Source: Entoloma clypeatum
Taxonomy: Eukaryota; Basidiomycota; Agaricomycetes; Agaricales; Entolomataceae
Length of the DNA: 64,000 bases
Direction of reading: 5' to 3'
Assembly (NCBI GenBank): GCA_963565915.1
Contig: OY751495.1
Location: 1,240,001 to 1,304,000 of the forward strand
A program made the translations under genes and the position numbers. The notes beneath the pieces were generated by a model. The model was not told where the DNA came from, ran no database searches, and saw nothing but the letters and a program-made list of their open reading frames with translations. The stretch's first letter is position 1, and every line of letters begins with the position of its first letter. Of this stretch, positions 1-10,299 are shown piece by piece.

Positions 1-1503
1 TTCACAGAGGAACAATTCTTTGAAGGGGGTGAAACATCTGATTCCATCAAAATTGGAAACATGACAACCATTGAAAATCCATGGATCGCACGCATCAAGG
101 GTTCAAACCGCATGGAGACAGAAGTAGCCCAGGGTCTGAAAAAGAATCCTTATTGGTATCAGCAGGAGAATGGGATCACCTATGCAGGAGAATGAGTCTA
201 TGTCCCGCCAGACCCACAATTACGACAAGAATTGATGTTCGAGTCACACAATGCACCAGTGGCTGGACATCCAGGACAGTACCGGACACATGAACTCCTC
301 ACTTGCACCTACTGGTGGCCTACCATACTGCATGATGTGAAGAAGTACGTGAAGGGTTGCGACACTTGTCAACGCAACAAGATTAACCGACAAAAACGAC
401 ATGATCCGCTACATCCCCATGCAGCACCAAGTCACCCATGGGAAGACATAGGAATCGACGTTGTAGGACCGATACCAGAATCTAATAGAAAAAACGCAAT
501 TCTAGTCATCACGGATAGACATTCAAAGATGCTTCACCTCGTTCCGACAACCGTGGAACTATCGGCTGAAGGATTAGCCAAGATCTATTGGGATCAGATA
601 TGGAAGCTTCATGGGATCCCCAAGAAGATCATCAGTGATAGGGGACCGCAGTTCGCCGCGAAGTTCATGGAGATACTCTGCCGCATGTTAGGGATCAAGA
701 GGAACCTGTCCACCGCATACCACCCACAGACTGATGGACAGGCCGAGCGATTGCATCAGGAAACGGAAGCGTTCTTACAAAACTTTGTCAACCATCTACA
801 GGATGATTGGGCCGAATGGATCGCAATCGCAGAGTTCCAGTACAATGACAAAGAACATCAGGCGACGAAGCACACCCCATTCTACCTCAACTACAGTTTA
901 CATCCGTGGAAGAGAGAGCTCGTGTTAGAAGATACCAATCCGGCTGCCAACGACTTCTTGAAAAAACTCAAACAGGCACGAGAAGAAGCCAATGCAGCGC
1001 TGAAACAAGCACAGGATCAGATGAAGAAGACAGTTGACACACGGCGAAGTCCGTCTCGGGACTACCACATCAGAGACAAGGTGTGGCTGGAAGGGACTAA
1101 CATCAGGACCGATCAACCCTCAAAGAAACTTGATGCACTCCGACATGGACCATTCAAAGTCCTAGAGAAGAAAGGAGCTAGCGCGTACCTTCTTGATCTT
1201 CCGAAGACTTGGAAGATGATTCACCCTGTGTTCAACGAGACCCTGTTGTCACCATATGAAACTCCGAAGTACGCCATCCAGAAAAAGAAACCAGCCCCTG
1301 ATCCGATCATCGTCAAAGGACGAGAAGAGTACCATGTGTCTACGATCCTAGACTCTCGAAAGTTCTGCGGAAAGATCCAGTACCTCGTCCAGTGGGAAGG
1401 ATATGGTCCAGAAGAGGACACATGGGAACCTTGAACTAATGTTCAGAACGCTCAAGATTTGATCTGTGATTTCCATCGGCAGAACCCGTCTCGTCCACAA
1501 TAA
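1..1503 (+). pseudogene. Gypsy family A pol, 3' part: integrase and chromodomain, broken
   Basis: This is the end of a Ty3/Gypsy (chromovirus) polyprotein entering from the left edge. In frame 1 it holds the HHCC integrase zinc finger (H...H, then CDTCQRNK near 360-385), the DDE core (GIDVVGP; SDRGPQF near 640; DGQAERLHQE near 735) and a C-terminal chromodomain ([29 protein letters not shown] near 1325-1430). Two in-frame TGA stops break it, at 193-195 and 1432-1434. The second interrupts the chromodomain tail, which continues in frame to a TAA at 1501-1503. The related copy at the right edge of the window has CGA where the second stop lies. All DDE residues remain, so decay is mild. The integrase would insert element cDNA, with the chromodomain probably guiding it to marked chromatin. 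Confidence 0.93.
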
Positions 1504-1636
1504 AAGACGAGTTCTCAAAACCCATGGCAGTATCGACCTCATCAGTCAACCACACACCGAGTTCCCCGCTCTAGTCTTCTCCCTGCCCAATATAGCCACC
1601 CCATTCTTCTTTTACCTCTCAACCATCCTCACCGCC
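1504..1636 (+). other. spacer between pol and accessory ORF (family A)
   Basis: A short pyrimidine-rich non-coding stretch between the pol stop and the ATG of the accessory ORF. No promoter is evident. The homologous spacer in the right-edge copy (63064-63150) is shorter and more diverged than the ORF that follows it. Confidence 0.5.
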
Positions 1637-2008
1637 ATGTCAAACACCATCGTCACCTCCACCTCCACCACCGACATCAACCCCGCCATCGCCGCCCTTA
1701 TGAACGAAGCGCTCTCCATGAGAGACCAAATCCATGCCCTTGAAACTTCCCTCGCCAATCTCCTTCATCGCCAGATGAATATCCAACTTCATTCGTTGTC
1801 CAATCTCCCCGTCGCCCCGACTCCCGAAGAAAAACAGGTTCTCGGGAATTACACCAGCACCCTCGTCATTGAAAATCGACGCATTAGGCTGGCCATCAAA
1901 GGCCTTGAACTCGCCGTAGCCATCAACGAGGAGTTGATATATGATTGGAGCCTCAAGGAAAGTCCGAACTGGTCCGATCCCGGCAACAACGAGGGATGGG
2001 GACAGTGA
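1637..2008 (+). CDS. accessory ORF after pol in Gypsy family A (123 aa)
   Basis: An intact 123-codon ORF between pol and the 3' LTR. I do not recognise the family. The protein is Ala/Thr-rich at the N-terminus, then forms probable amphipathic helices (ALMNEALSMRDQIHALE; HRQMNIQLHSL; ENRRIRLAIKGLELA) and ends in WSLKE...GWGQ. It has no transmembrane segment and no cysteine motif. A second copy, 120 aa, lies in the same place in the right-edge element (62701-63063). The two proteins align along their whole length apart from a 3-residue and a 1-residue indel. Many differences are silent third-position changes, which suggests selection on the protein. It could be an envelope-position accessory factor or a separately expressed assembly protein; the sequence does not decide this. 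Confidence 0.62.
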   Translation: MSNTIVTSTSTTDINPAIAALMNEALSMRDQIHALETSLANLLHRQMNIQLHSLSNLPVAPTPEEKQVLGNYTSTLVIENRRIRLAIKGLELAVAINEELIYDWSLKESPNWSDPGNNEGWGQ

Positions 2009-2042
2009 CTCTGTGAGGACACAGAGCTTGGAGAGGGGAACA

Positions 2043-2444
2043 TGTTACGGACTCTATGGTATGAGGACCATGTCATATCTTTTACTTATCGGCCCGACTC
2101 GGCGCCCTCTTACGAACTCACTATGTCCAATGTCTACTTTTGCAACCTTCGATTTCCAGTCTGACTCATTACATTACTTCGTCATCCCCTTTAGTATACT
2201 TCGCTCCCACGCTGACTCGCTTTCCGCAGTCAGCTTACTCACTGTACATAGCCTTCTGCAGTCGCCTTACTCATGCGCACTGCCTTCCGCAGTACTGACT
2301 CATCCGCTACCGCCTATAGTCAGTACCTATATAAACCTCTTGTACTATAGTAGATTCCTTAGATTTAGCAATCACTTTGCTCTTCGCCTTTCCACTTTCC
2401 TGCATACTCTGCCCGAACCTTGGAACAGTTTGTTAAGCATAACA
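2043..2444 (+). repeat. 3' LTR of Gypsy family A (plus copy)
   Basis: 402 bp, TGTTACGGAC...GCATAACA, with a purine tract (GGAGAGGGGAACA, 2030-2042) directly upstream, as expected for plus-strand priming. A TATATAA box lies at 2328-2334. AGATTTAGCAA at 2361-2371, 33 nt downstream, is the likely RNA 5' end used for self-priming. The LTR abuts minus-strand pol sequence of the same family at 2445. It is near-identical, in inverse orientation, to 4735-5116. Confidence 0.93.
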
Positions 2445-2657
2445 CGCTGTCAACCTCAGGTCGGATAATCTTTGGTCCTTGTCATGTTTTGAGCTGAGCC
2501 AACAGCCTGATTTCTCGTCTTTTTGGAGGTTTACCCCCCCTCACAATCTTAGTCGACGCAGCGGCTCGCTTGGCAGGGATGACATAGGTTCTATTGTCTG
2601 CAGTCATACAAGGCAAGCAAGTCCGTTTAATAGATAAGGGTCGCGACTTAGCGTCGT
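2445..2657 (-). pseudogene. Gypsy family A pol N-terminus, truncated
   Basis: Downstream of the gag stop another frame opens with SIKRTCLPCMTADNRTYVI and continues KRAAASTKIVRGG. A run of eight G residues near 2536-2543 then shifts the frame; in the next frame it continues KPPKRREIRLLAQLKT, a TGA, and QGPKIIRPEVDS up to the junction. The protease active site is not reached. The G-run shift could be a real lesion or a homopolymer error. Confidence 0.6.
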
Positions 2658-4722
2658 TTAATTGGACCCTTTGGGAAAATCCTTCTTGTCGGCTTCTAAG
2701 ATTGTGATTTCATCATTCTCGGCATCTTCCTCAGACACCTTCCTAACCCTTCCGGAGTTCTTCTTCGGCTTGCGGCAGTTGCACGCGATATGGCCTTCTT
2801 GGTCACAGTTGAAACACTTGCGACCATCTTTCTTCTTTGGAGCGCTACAGTCTTTAGCCAGATGACCGAAGCGTTGACAGTTGTAGCAACGGGCTACTCC
2901 TGCTTTGTTGATTTCCATGGCTTTGCCCTGACCACCATAAGTGGTACCCAATCCGGTGCGCATGTCACCGCCACCTCGGATGACCAGTGTGTGTCCTTCC
3001 ATCTGTCGTCCCTTGTTTCGGATCTCCTTTGCGTAATCAGTGTACGTCTTGCCATCACTAGCCACTTGTTCAGAGATTCTGCGGTTGATGTTCTTCTCTA
3101 GGATGTATTTCCCAGTTTCTTCGCCAAGGTTTGACAGTTTCAAGAGTTCTTCAAATTCATCCAGGAATTCATCAACGGTGCGTTTCTCTTGTTTCAGGAC
3201 TTTGAGTCTTGCTTTGGCAGCGACCGACTTGTTGGCGATGGAGAATCATGTGGCGATATCATCGGAAAAACCTAGCCAGGTGATGTTCTCGTTGTCAATG
3301 GCAAGAGCGTCTAACTTGTTACTGGCCCAGTGTCTGCCGGACCCTTCCATCATGCGGGATAGTACCGCAAGAATCTTCTGATCGTCTGTGAGGCTCTTTT
3401 GGAACCTGATGTATAGTTTGGTGGCCTTCCACCACTCGGCAAAGGTGTATCTGTCCTTGAACATCCCAGGATCCTTGATGATCTTGGATGTATCCATTGT
3501 TTGTACAGCCGGAGCTTCTGCCATGTCTAGAGTCTGTGGAGGAGAAGAGGGGTCGTGTTGTTGGGATGAAGATGGGGTTCGGGATACAGGTAAGGATTGA
3601 AAATGAGTCCCTGTTTTAGGTGTCTGCACTCCTGACACTGGCAAGTTTTTCTGGAGGAAAAATCTGTTGTGAAAGAGGAATCCTCTTTCCTTTGGGTGTA
3701 TCTTTGAGAAAGATACAAAGTATTTCATATAGAAAATTTTAGGAAACATATAATGTGTTTCCAAAGTATTTCTTCTGGTAAAACTTTTCATTTTTCCAAG
3801 AGTTTTTCTCAAAGATAAACTTATTCCATTGTTCAAACAATGGATCTAGTTTTTCCTCAAGAAAAACTGTAGGATAAACAAAAAGTTCTTTGGCCAAAAA
3901 TATTTGGAAAAAACATTACATGTTTCTTGAAAATTTCCATATAAAATACTTTGTATCTTTCTTAAAGATATACCCAAAGGAAAGAGGATTCCTCTTTCAT
4001 AATGAATTTTTCCTTCAGAAAGATTTTTCAGTGTCAGGAGTGCTGTTTGATATCTGACTGCGCAGAGTCAAAAGTAAATTCGTCAGGGGACTCGTCGGCG
4101 GAATCGGTGGCAAAACGTTCAGAGTATTTCCTCTGTAAATCTCTAAGGAATCTCTGTTCCTGCGCGTCTGTTGGTCTCAAGAAGGGGTCAAGTCTCTCGT
4201 TTCGTGCCCAGTGGTTGTACTCGGTCTGTTGTTCTTCGGTGGTGAAGTGGGCGTAGATCTGCTGCTTTGAGTAAGACATGATGATGTGGCTCTGGGATGT
4301 CTCAATGTGAGTGTCCTAATCAATCTTCTGATAACGGTTGTCTGGACACCGATAAACTCTCTGATCTCTGCGATCCGACCTTTCTGAGGTCCTTCTTGAA
4401 CGCGAAAGCTTTCGAGTTCGTTCTGTCGGGCGTTGTAACGCGCGATCTGGTGTTGCCGAGCAAGATGGATGCTCTCTGCTATCTTGCTGTGGGGGCGATG
4501 CTCATCGTTGTCTAGTTCTTCGTCAAGCACCTGCTGTAGGATGCGACGGATCTCCGATTCGATGTACTGCTGGATGAGTGTAAAATCAATACTGTCTCGA
4601 GGACTTAGCTCCTCCTGTTGGGCTTCTGGCGTGCTGAATGGGTTACTGGTGAAGTCTTCAAAGAAGCGCGATGTCTTGACTCGTCTGGTAGTTGCTCTCT
4701 TTGCTCTGGGCGAACCTAACAA
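2658..4722 (-). pseudogene. Gypsy family A gag with two CCHC knuckles, disrupted
   Basis: The capsid/nucleocapsid region. The clearest start is ATG at 4279 (MSYSKQQIYAHF). Upstream, 4722-4290 is open in another frame and encodes a charged helical segment, so the true N-terminus may lie there with a frameshift between. The C-terminal part has two zinc knuckles (CYNCQRFGHLAKDC; CFNCDQEGHIACNC) and ends KKDFPKGSN then TAA at 2658. A TGA near 3243-3245 breaks the capsid region (SDDIAT, then FSIANKSVAAK). The MITE at 3627-4042 splits it as well: removing the MITE and one CTG duplicate restores a continuous frame across the site (DIKQ to TPKTG). Gag would package the element RNA. Confidence 0.85.
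3627..4042. mobile_element. foldback MITE (CACTA-like) inserted in gag
   Basis: 416 bp that is almost entirely one imperfect inverted repeat: the left arm from 3627 (CACTCCTGACACTG) pairs with the right arm ending at 4042. A 3-bp duplication CTG flanks it (3624-3626 and 4043-4045). The interior is AT-rich and has no coding potential. A CACT terminus with 3-bp TSD fits CACTA-type elements, but the superfamily is inferred from the ends only. Confidence 0.75.
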
Positions 4723-4732
4723 GATTTAGCAA
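4722..4732 (-). other. self-priming primer-binding site, family A
   Basis: Two nucleotides inside the 5' LTR, the minus strand reads TTGCTAAATCT. Its complement AGATTTAGCAA occurs in the family A LTR, 33 nt after the start of the TATA box (2361-2371 in the plus copy; the adjacent LTR matches at 10 of 11). This is the Tf1/sushi arrangement, in which the RNA 5' end folds back as the reverse transcription primer. Confidence 0.75.
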
Positions 4733-4734
4733 CT

Positions 4735-5116
4735 TGTTATGCTTAACAAACCGTTCCAAGGTTCGGGCAGAGTATGCAGGAAAGTGGATGCTAAATCTAA
4801 GGAATCTATTATAGTACAAGAGGTTTATATAGATACTGACTATAGGCGGTAGCAGATGAGTCAGTACTGCGGAAGGCAGTGCGCAAGAATAAGGCGACTG
4901 CGGAAAGCTATGTACAGTGAGTAAGCTGACTGCGGAAAGCGAGTCAGCGTGGGAGCGAAGTATACTAAAGGGGATGACGAAGTAATGTAATGAGTCAGAC
5001 TGGGAATCGAAGGTTGCGAAAGTAGACATTGGACATAGTGAGTTCGTAAGAGGGTGCCGAGTCGGGCCGATAAGTAAAAGATATGACATGGTCCTCATAC
5101 CGTAGAGTCCGTAACA
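4735..5116 (-). repeat. 5' LTR of Gypsy family A (minus copy)
   Basis: 382 bp; the minus strand runs TGTTACGGAC to GCATAACA. It differs from the LTR at 2043-2444 at roughly a dozen positions, several of them CpG/TpG or CpG/CpA pairs, and lacks about 20 bp present in that copy. It sits inside the YTM1 pseudogene flank, right after the sequence ctcttacg that also follows intact YTM1. Confidence 0.92.
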
Positions 5117-5475
5117 CGTAAGAGAGCCACATGCAAGCAAACAGCACGAGATAGTTCGGGATGAACTCTTTCATTTTTTTTTGATGATCTACACATGCGG
5201 GTTACATCATCTCGTCTCCTCTCCGAGCTTCCACACTTCAAGCCGCGCTTGCCATCACTGCACTCCCCTTGATGCTCCGAAGGTCCCAGGCCGGTGAGGT
5301 CGTGCGAGGCGCTGGCAATGAGGACGGTGTCCTGGGAGGACGAGGGAAGGAGAGAGATAGAGGTCACTGGTGCGCTGTGCGCAGGGATGGAGGAGGTCGG
5401 GGTTTTGGAGTAGTTGAACGAGTGGATGGTTCCATCGTAGGATGCAGTGAACAATTGTCTGTCCACATGATTATA
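5117..5475 (-). pseudogene. YTM1 pseudogene, 3' fragment with internal deletion
   Basis: Near-identical to the start of exon 3 of intact YTM1 (LFTASYDGTIHSFNYSKTP... to SASHDLTG). It then jumps directly to the last codons and 3' flank of that gene (WKLGEETR region, then the Arg-Asp-Asp-Val stretch), so about 0.8 kb of WD40 repeats is missing. Similarity to the intact locus continues about 100 bp past the stop codon, to the LTR insertion at 5116. It belongs with 12416-12866; the two halves were separated by a transposon in intron 2. Confidence 0.88.
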
Positions 5476-5571
5476 CAGTCAACTCCCTCCTAACCCATAG
5501 CGATTGGTGGACACCCCGAGCTATGGGTTATGAGAGAGTATGGGGTATCAGGAAGGACCAATAAATCAAGG

Positions 5572-5991
5572 TCAAACTTGAAAATTCATTAAAGTACCTG
5601 TCTGTGATGACTTGCGAGTGAAATAGTCCGTAATTTTGGTTGGGGTCAAATTCTGAAACTCAACAAGGCGTGTCTGGCGGCCAAAGGAAGATAATACTGC
5701 CTCTAACTTGTGGGAAAAGGGATCATTGAGATCCTGAATATACTCTTGAACATGTGAAGCGTGTGGGCCAAGTTTCGGCAGCCGTATCATCCTTGTCACT
5801 CCCTCGTCACATTTATTTCTCACATCCATCATGACCTCCTCATCATTGCCTGCTCCATCTAACCACTCCTCGTCACTTTCTGTGAGTTTTCTGTGGGCCT
5901 TCAGGTCTGCCTCAAGCCTTGATTTCCACTCTAGGAACTGGTTTCGCAAGATCTGCAAACCCTTCTTTAAAGAACCAAGAGGATTTGTCAT
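5572..5991 (-). CDS. ORF inside the pogo-like element, possible transposase tail (139 aa)
   Basis: An uninterrupted 139-codon frame, charged and probably helical (LRNQFLEWKSRLEADLKAH; DEEWLDGAGNDEE), ending in a polar tail with KITDYFTRKSS. I do not recognise it with certainty. Its place just inside the left TIR, reading towards the TIR, fits the C-terminal exon of the element's own transposase. No DDE motif or helix-turn-helix is left here. It could also be captured host sequence. Confidence 0.35.
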   Translation of the reverse strand: MTNPLGSLKKGLQILRNQFLEWKSRLEADLKAHRKLTESDEEWLDGAGNDEEVMMDVRNKCDEGVTRMIRLPKLGPHASHVQEYIQDLNDPFSHKLEAVLSSFGRQTRLVEFQNLTPTKITDYFTRKSSQTGTLMNFQV

Positions 5992-6087
5992 GAAAGAATG
6001 TTCTGGGTGACCTCATCCAGTTCACATCGAAAAATATTATTATATAAGTGGATTCCCACCCACATATGTATGGGTTTTGGCCCCAAA

Positions 6088-6376
6088 TGTTGAGGCGATG
6101 CTAAGTCAAACGACGTCACGAGCCCAAACTTAGGAACGAAGTGGAAAGATGATAAGAGAACTGTATTGCCAAGAGACCCAGCGGAAATCTCAAGAGAACA
6201 AGCTATTGAATACAAGTGAAAGTACCCTACTTATATATGTAAATTCCATGAGGCTGCATTGTGGCAGCATCATGCTGCGCGATAATGATAAGATGTCCTC
6301 ATGTATGATATGATGTAGATAAGATAAGATCGAGATAAGATAAGATAGAGTGAAAGGTGAAAATACGATCATAACA
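6088..6376 (-). repeat. 3' LTR of Gypsy B
   Basis: 289 bp; the plus strand reads TGTTGAGGCG...GATCATAACA. It is preceded in the element by the purine tract GAAAGGGGGTAA (6377-6388). About 98% identical to 11978-12266. Confidence 0.96.
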
Positions 6377-6387
6377 TTACCCCCTTT

Positions 6388-9300
6388 CTAGATCTCGACT
6401 TCCAGGTGAGATATGATGTCGTCCAGGGTGTCTGTGAAATTCTCATATGGTTTAAATTCCAATCCTTCAAAGATGTTTGTGCGTAAGTGCCGGGGTGCAT
6501 TCAGGTTTAATTTAAAGAAGTCCTCCACCGCTTCCTTGGCATGTTCTAGGTGATCCTCAGGTTCCCACGTGTTGTGGTCCTGAGTCAGACCCTCCCATTG
6601 CACTAAATATTCCAGCTTCCCTCTCTTCAACCTTGAGTCAATAACTTTAGCGACATCGTACTCCTCTTCACCATTGATAACTATCGGGTTTGGTGCCTGC
6701 ACCCTTTGTGATATAAATAGTGGTTCTTTAAATAATCGGACCCATGATACATTGATGACCGGGTGGATTTTCCAAGTTTTTGGTAATTTAAGTTCTACAG
6801 CGTGTGACGAAATGATTTGGGTTATGGTATAGGGTCCAATCCATCGTTCAGCAAGTTTCTTTAAGGGTCGGTTCAACTTTAGGTCTTTAGTCGATAACCA
6901 AGCTTTGTCGCCAACTTTGTAAACTGGTGCATTACCCCGTTTCAGGTTCGCATACTGTTCCATCTCTTCTCGTGCTTTTACTAGTGCTGCTTCTGCCTCC
7001 TCATGAATCTTCTTCATTCGCTCTGCGAATTCTTTTGCCGGTTCTGACTTTTCTGCCCTCTGAAGTTCTACGCCCATCCTAGGGTTAAACCCATAATTTA
7101 CATAGAACGGTGAAAACTGAGTTGCCGTGTGAATTTTATTATTATAGGCAAACTCCGCGGTTGCCATCCATTCGGGCCAATCTGTTTGCCGATGGGAAAT
7201 AAATGATCTTAGATATTGCTCCAACTCCTGGTTGATGTGTTCTGTCTGTCCGTCTGTTTGCGGATGATACGCCGTTGATAATTTAGTTGTGATCCCCAAT
7301 ATTTTATTTAGTTCCTTCATAAATATTGCCACAAATTGTGGTCCTCAGTCTGATGTTAACGATTTCGGCAGTCCATGAAGTTTCCAGACTTCGTCCCAAT
7401 ATAGTTTAGCTAATCCTTCTGCTGAGACTTCATCACGTGTTTTGATAAAGTGTGATTGCTTTGTCGATCTGCAAGCCACAACTAATACTGTGTTGTACCC
7501 CTGAGCTTCTGGAAGTCCTACAATAAAATCTGCTGTAACATGTTTCCATGGTCCTGCATGTTCTGTGTTTGCTTTTAATTTACCGGCTAGCGGTTGAGGC
7601 ACATTTTTTGATCGTTGACATCTGTCGCAGCCCTCGACGTATGCTTTGACCATGTTTGTAATACTAGGCCACCAATAATTACGTGTAACCAATTCCAGGG
7701 TCTTCCACTGCCCTGGGTGTCCAGCAACTGGGTTGTTGTGGTGTAATTTAATTATTTCCTCCCTGAGTTCCTGACTTTTTGGAACATAAACTTTTTCTCA
7801 ATGTAACCAGAGTCCCTGCTCTTCATGCCATTCATCTGCGCGCAATGTTTTGGTATTTGTCTTTTTTAACTCTTCCACTGCTTTCAACACTTGTTCATCA
7901 AACTCCTTGGCATCCCTGATGCATTTTAATAGTTTACTTTCTTGTCCATCAATAAGTATGTGACCTCAATCCATTGCTCGCAAGTGGAAGTATTCGGGTT
8001 TTAATAATGTTACGTCTTCGTTGTCATTTTCCACCCCCTTTCTATGATCAACCCTTCTTGAAAGAGCATCCGCCTTTCCCATTGAGGTGCCAGCCTTGTG
8101 TATTAATTTGAAATTGAAATGTGTTAGATACAACGCCCAGCGTGCTTGTCTGCGATTAAGCTTTCATCCCTTCATGAAGTACTCGAGGTTTTTATGATCG
8201 GTCCAGATCTCAACCTCATGTTTGGCTCCTTCAAGGTGGTGTCTCCATGCTTCTAGCGCTCGAATTATGCCCAGCATTTCTTTATCATGTACGTCGTAAT
8301 TTCATTCCACATCATTCAATCCTTTAGATAAAAGGCACATGGCCTCCATTCTCATCCTCACATTCCATAGATAGAATTGCTCCTGTAGCAAAGTCCGATG
8401 CATCTGATTCTACTCTCAACTTCCGATCTGGATCAGGAGATACTAATATAGGTGCTTTCGTAAATAATTTTTTTAGCATATCAAACGCTTCCTCCTGTTC
8501 CTCTTTCCAATTCCAGATTGTTTCTTTCCTTGTTAATTTATGTAATGGCCCTGCCACTTTAGAGAAGTCTTTGACAAATCTTCGATAGAAATTGGCCAAT
8601 CCTAGAAACAACTGGACTTCTTTGACTTTCGTTGGTTTTGGCCATTGTTTGATGGCGTCTACTTTTGAAGGATCCATTCGAATTCCGTCTTTCCCAATAA
8701 TTAACCCTAAGAACTCTATTTCGTTCCTGTCAAAGAAACATTTTCCCGGCTTTAAGAATAAGTCGTTTTCCCGTAATCTTTTTAGAATTTCCTCCACGAT
8801 TTCACTGTGTCCTTTTTCTCCTTCAGTTGCTACCAATATATCGTCAATATAGATAACTACGTCTCCTTGATCAATCAAGTCTCTAAATATGTCGTTCATC
8901 ATGGTTTGAAACATGCTTGGGGAATTATTTAATCCGAAGAACATAACAGTTGGTTCGAAGGCTCCATCTGGGATTGTAAATGCCGCTTTCCACTCGTCTC
9001 CTTCTTTGATGCGTACATTGTTATACCCCCATCTGAGGTCCATTTTGGTAAACTTTTTCTTTCCCTTTAATTTATCGATCAGTTCCGGAAGCAATGGAAG
9101 TGGATAATTATTGCGAACGGTCCAGCTGTTAATATGTTGGTAATCCTGTACCATTCGTTTCTTTCCGTCCTTTTTGGGTATAAAGAATACTGGCGAAGTT
9201 TGTGGTGACTTGGTAGGTCGAATATATCCTTTGCGTAATTGATTGTTTACAAATTCGGATACTTCTTTCCTTTCATCTGGTGACAGGGGATAGACTTTGG

Positions 9301-10264
9301 CCTTTTTTGGTATGAAATCCGGTTTTAAGTCTATAGCGTGATCCCATGGTTTCCTGACTGATAATCTCTCTGATGCTTTCTTTTCAAAGACTGATAGATA
9401 TTTGTGATATTTCTGGGGGACAACCTGTTCTGCCGGTACTTCATCTGAGGGTTCTCCCTTAGCTGCCCTGAGCATGTGGATTACTTCCTCCTTCACTTCT
9501 TCCTCATTTCCTTCTACTACTTCTTCCATTCTTCCACCCCATCTGGTCCTTGCAGTTTTATTTAAATAACGTGTTCGACGCATGCCACATTCTTCTGGAC
9601 ATCTTGATAATTTAATTTCCGCTTTTTCCCAATCGATTTCTGGATTATGATGTTTCAGCCAAGTATGTCCAACAATAATTTTAGCTTTTCCTAGGTTGCA
9701 TGCTTCAAACACTGCTATCTCCATGTGTCCTTTATACCGCATAGCCATGACTGCTTCATGCGTGATCGAACCTCCTTGGTTAAGCATGCCATCAATGTTG
9801 TAGACCCGAATGGGGAAAGGTAGTTCCCTTAATTTAATGTTGTTCTTTTTGGTGAAGTCCAGATCTATGAACATCCCTGTCGCCTCTGAGTCTAATAATG
9901 CTTCAACATCAAATGTGCGTTTGTCCTGCAACGTTTCCAGTGTGATTTTTATCATAAGCTCCTTTTCCACAGAAGCGGATCGAATAAAAGATGGTTTCCC
10001 CATAGAGTCCGTTAAGTTATCTGATTCTTCGCAACAGGGAATTAAGCATTCATCCGTAGGGGACAAACCAAGCCTCGTTGCCGAGGGCTCCCCAATGATA
10101 TAGTTTACAAGTGTATCTAAGTCCGATTCATCTGTGCTATTTTTTTGGGTTTTTACCTTTTTGGGTTTGTCCAATAGTATTTTATTGTATGTAACTGCTG
10201 TGTCCGTAAGCTTTTGAAACCAAGAATTTACAGTGTCTTTATGTATGTAAGAGTCTATAGGCAA
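6388..10264 (-). pseudogene. Gypsy B pol: protease, RT, RNase H, integrase, chromodomain
   Basis: Domains run right to left: aspartic protease (LLDSEATG near 9890), reverse transcriptase (FTKMDLRWGY; VVIYIDDILVA near 8840-8860), RNase H (VESDASDFATGAIL), integrase zinc finger (H...H, CDRCQRSK), DDE core and a C-terminal chromodomain (EEYDVAKVIDS; EYLVQWEGL) ending at 6388. Lesions: the protease DSG is DSE; a two-base loss near 8324 shifts the frame in RNase H; five TGA stops follow, the last where SDRGPQF should be read (near 7342). Each TGA is consistent with an ancestral CGA. Pol is in the -1 frame relative to gag and overlaps its end, so it was probably made by frameshifting. The first residues may lie upstream of 10264. 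Confidence 0.93.
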
Positions 10265-10299
10265 TTGTTCATATCGATTTGTCAGAGCCAGCGGGGGAA

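Larger units (their letters stand above)
2445..5116 (-). mobile_element. Gypsy family A element, minus strand: 5' LTR, gag and start of pol
   Basis: Reading right to left: 5' LTR (5116-4735), self-priming PBS, gag and the first residues of pol, cut at 2445 exactly where the plus-strand 3' LTR ends. The simplest reading is that the plus-strand element inserted into the pol of this one; the rest of this pol should then lie left of the window. The predicted 5-bp target duplication would be 2445-2449 (cgctg). A foldback MITE interrupts gag. Confidence 0.8.

Noticed and set aside
1..5116. One family A element broken by inversion
   Set aside because: Both an LTR end and the pol break fall exactly at 2444/2445, which insertion explains directly; inversion would need a breakpoint precisely at an LTR end.
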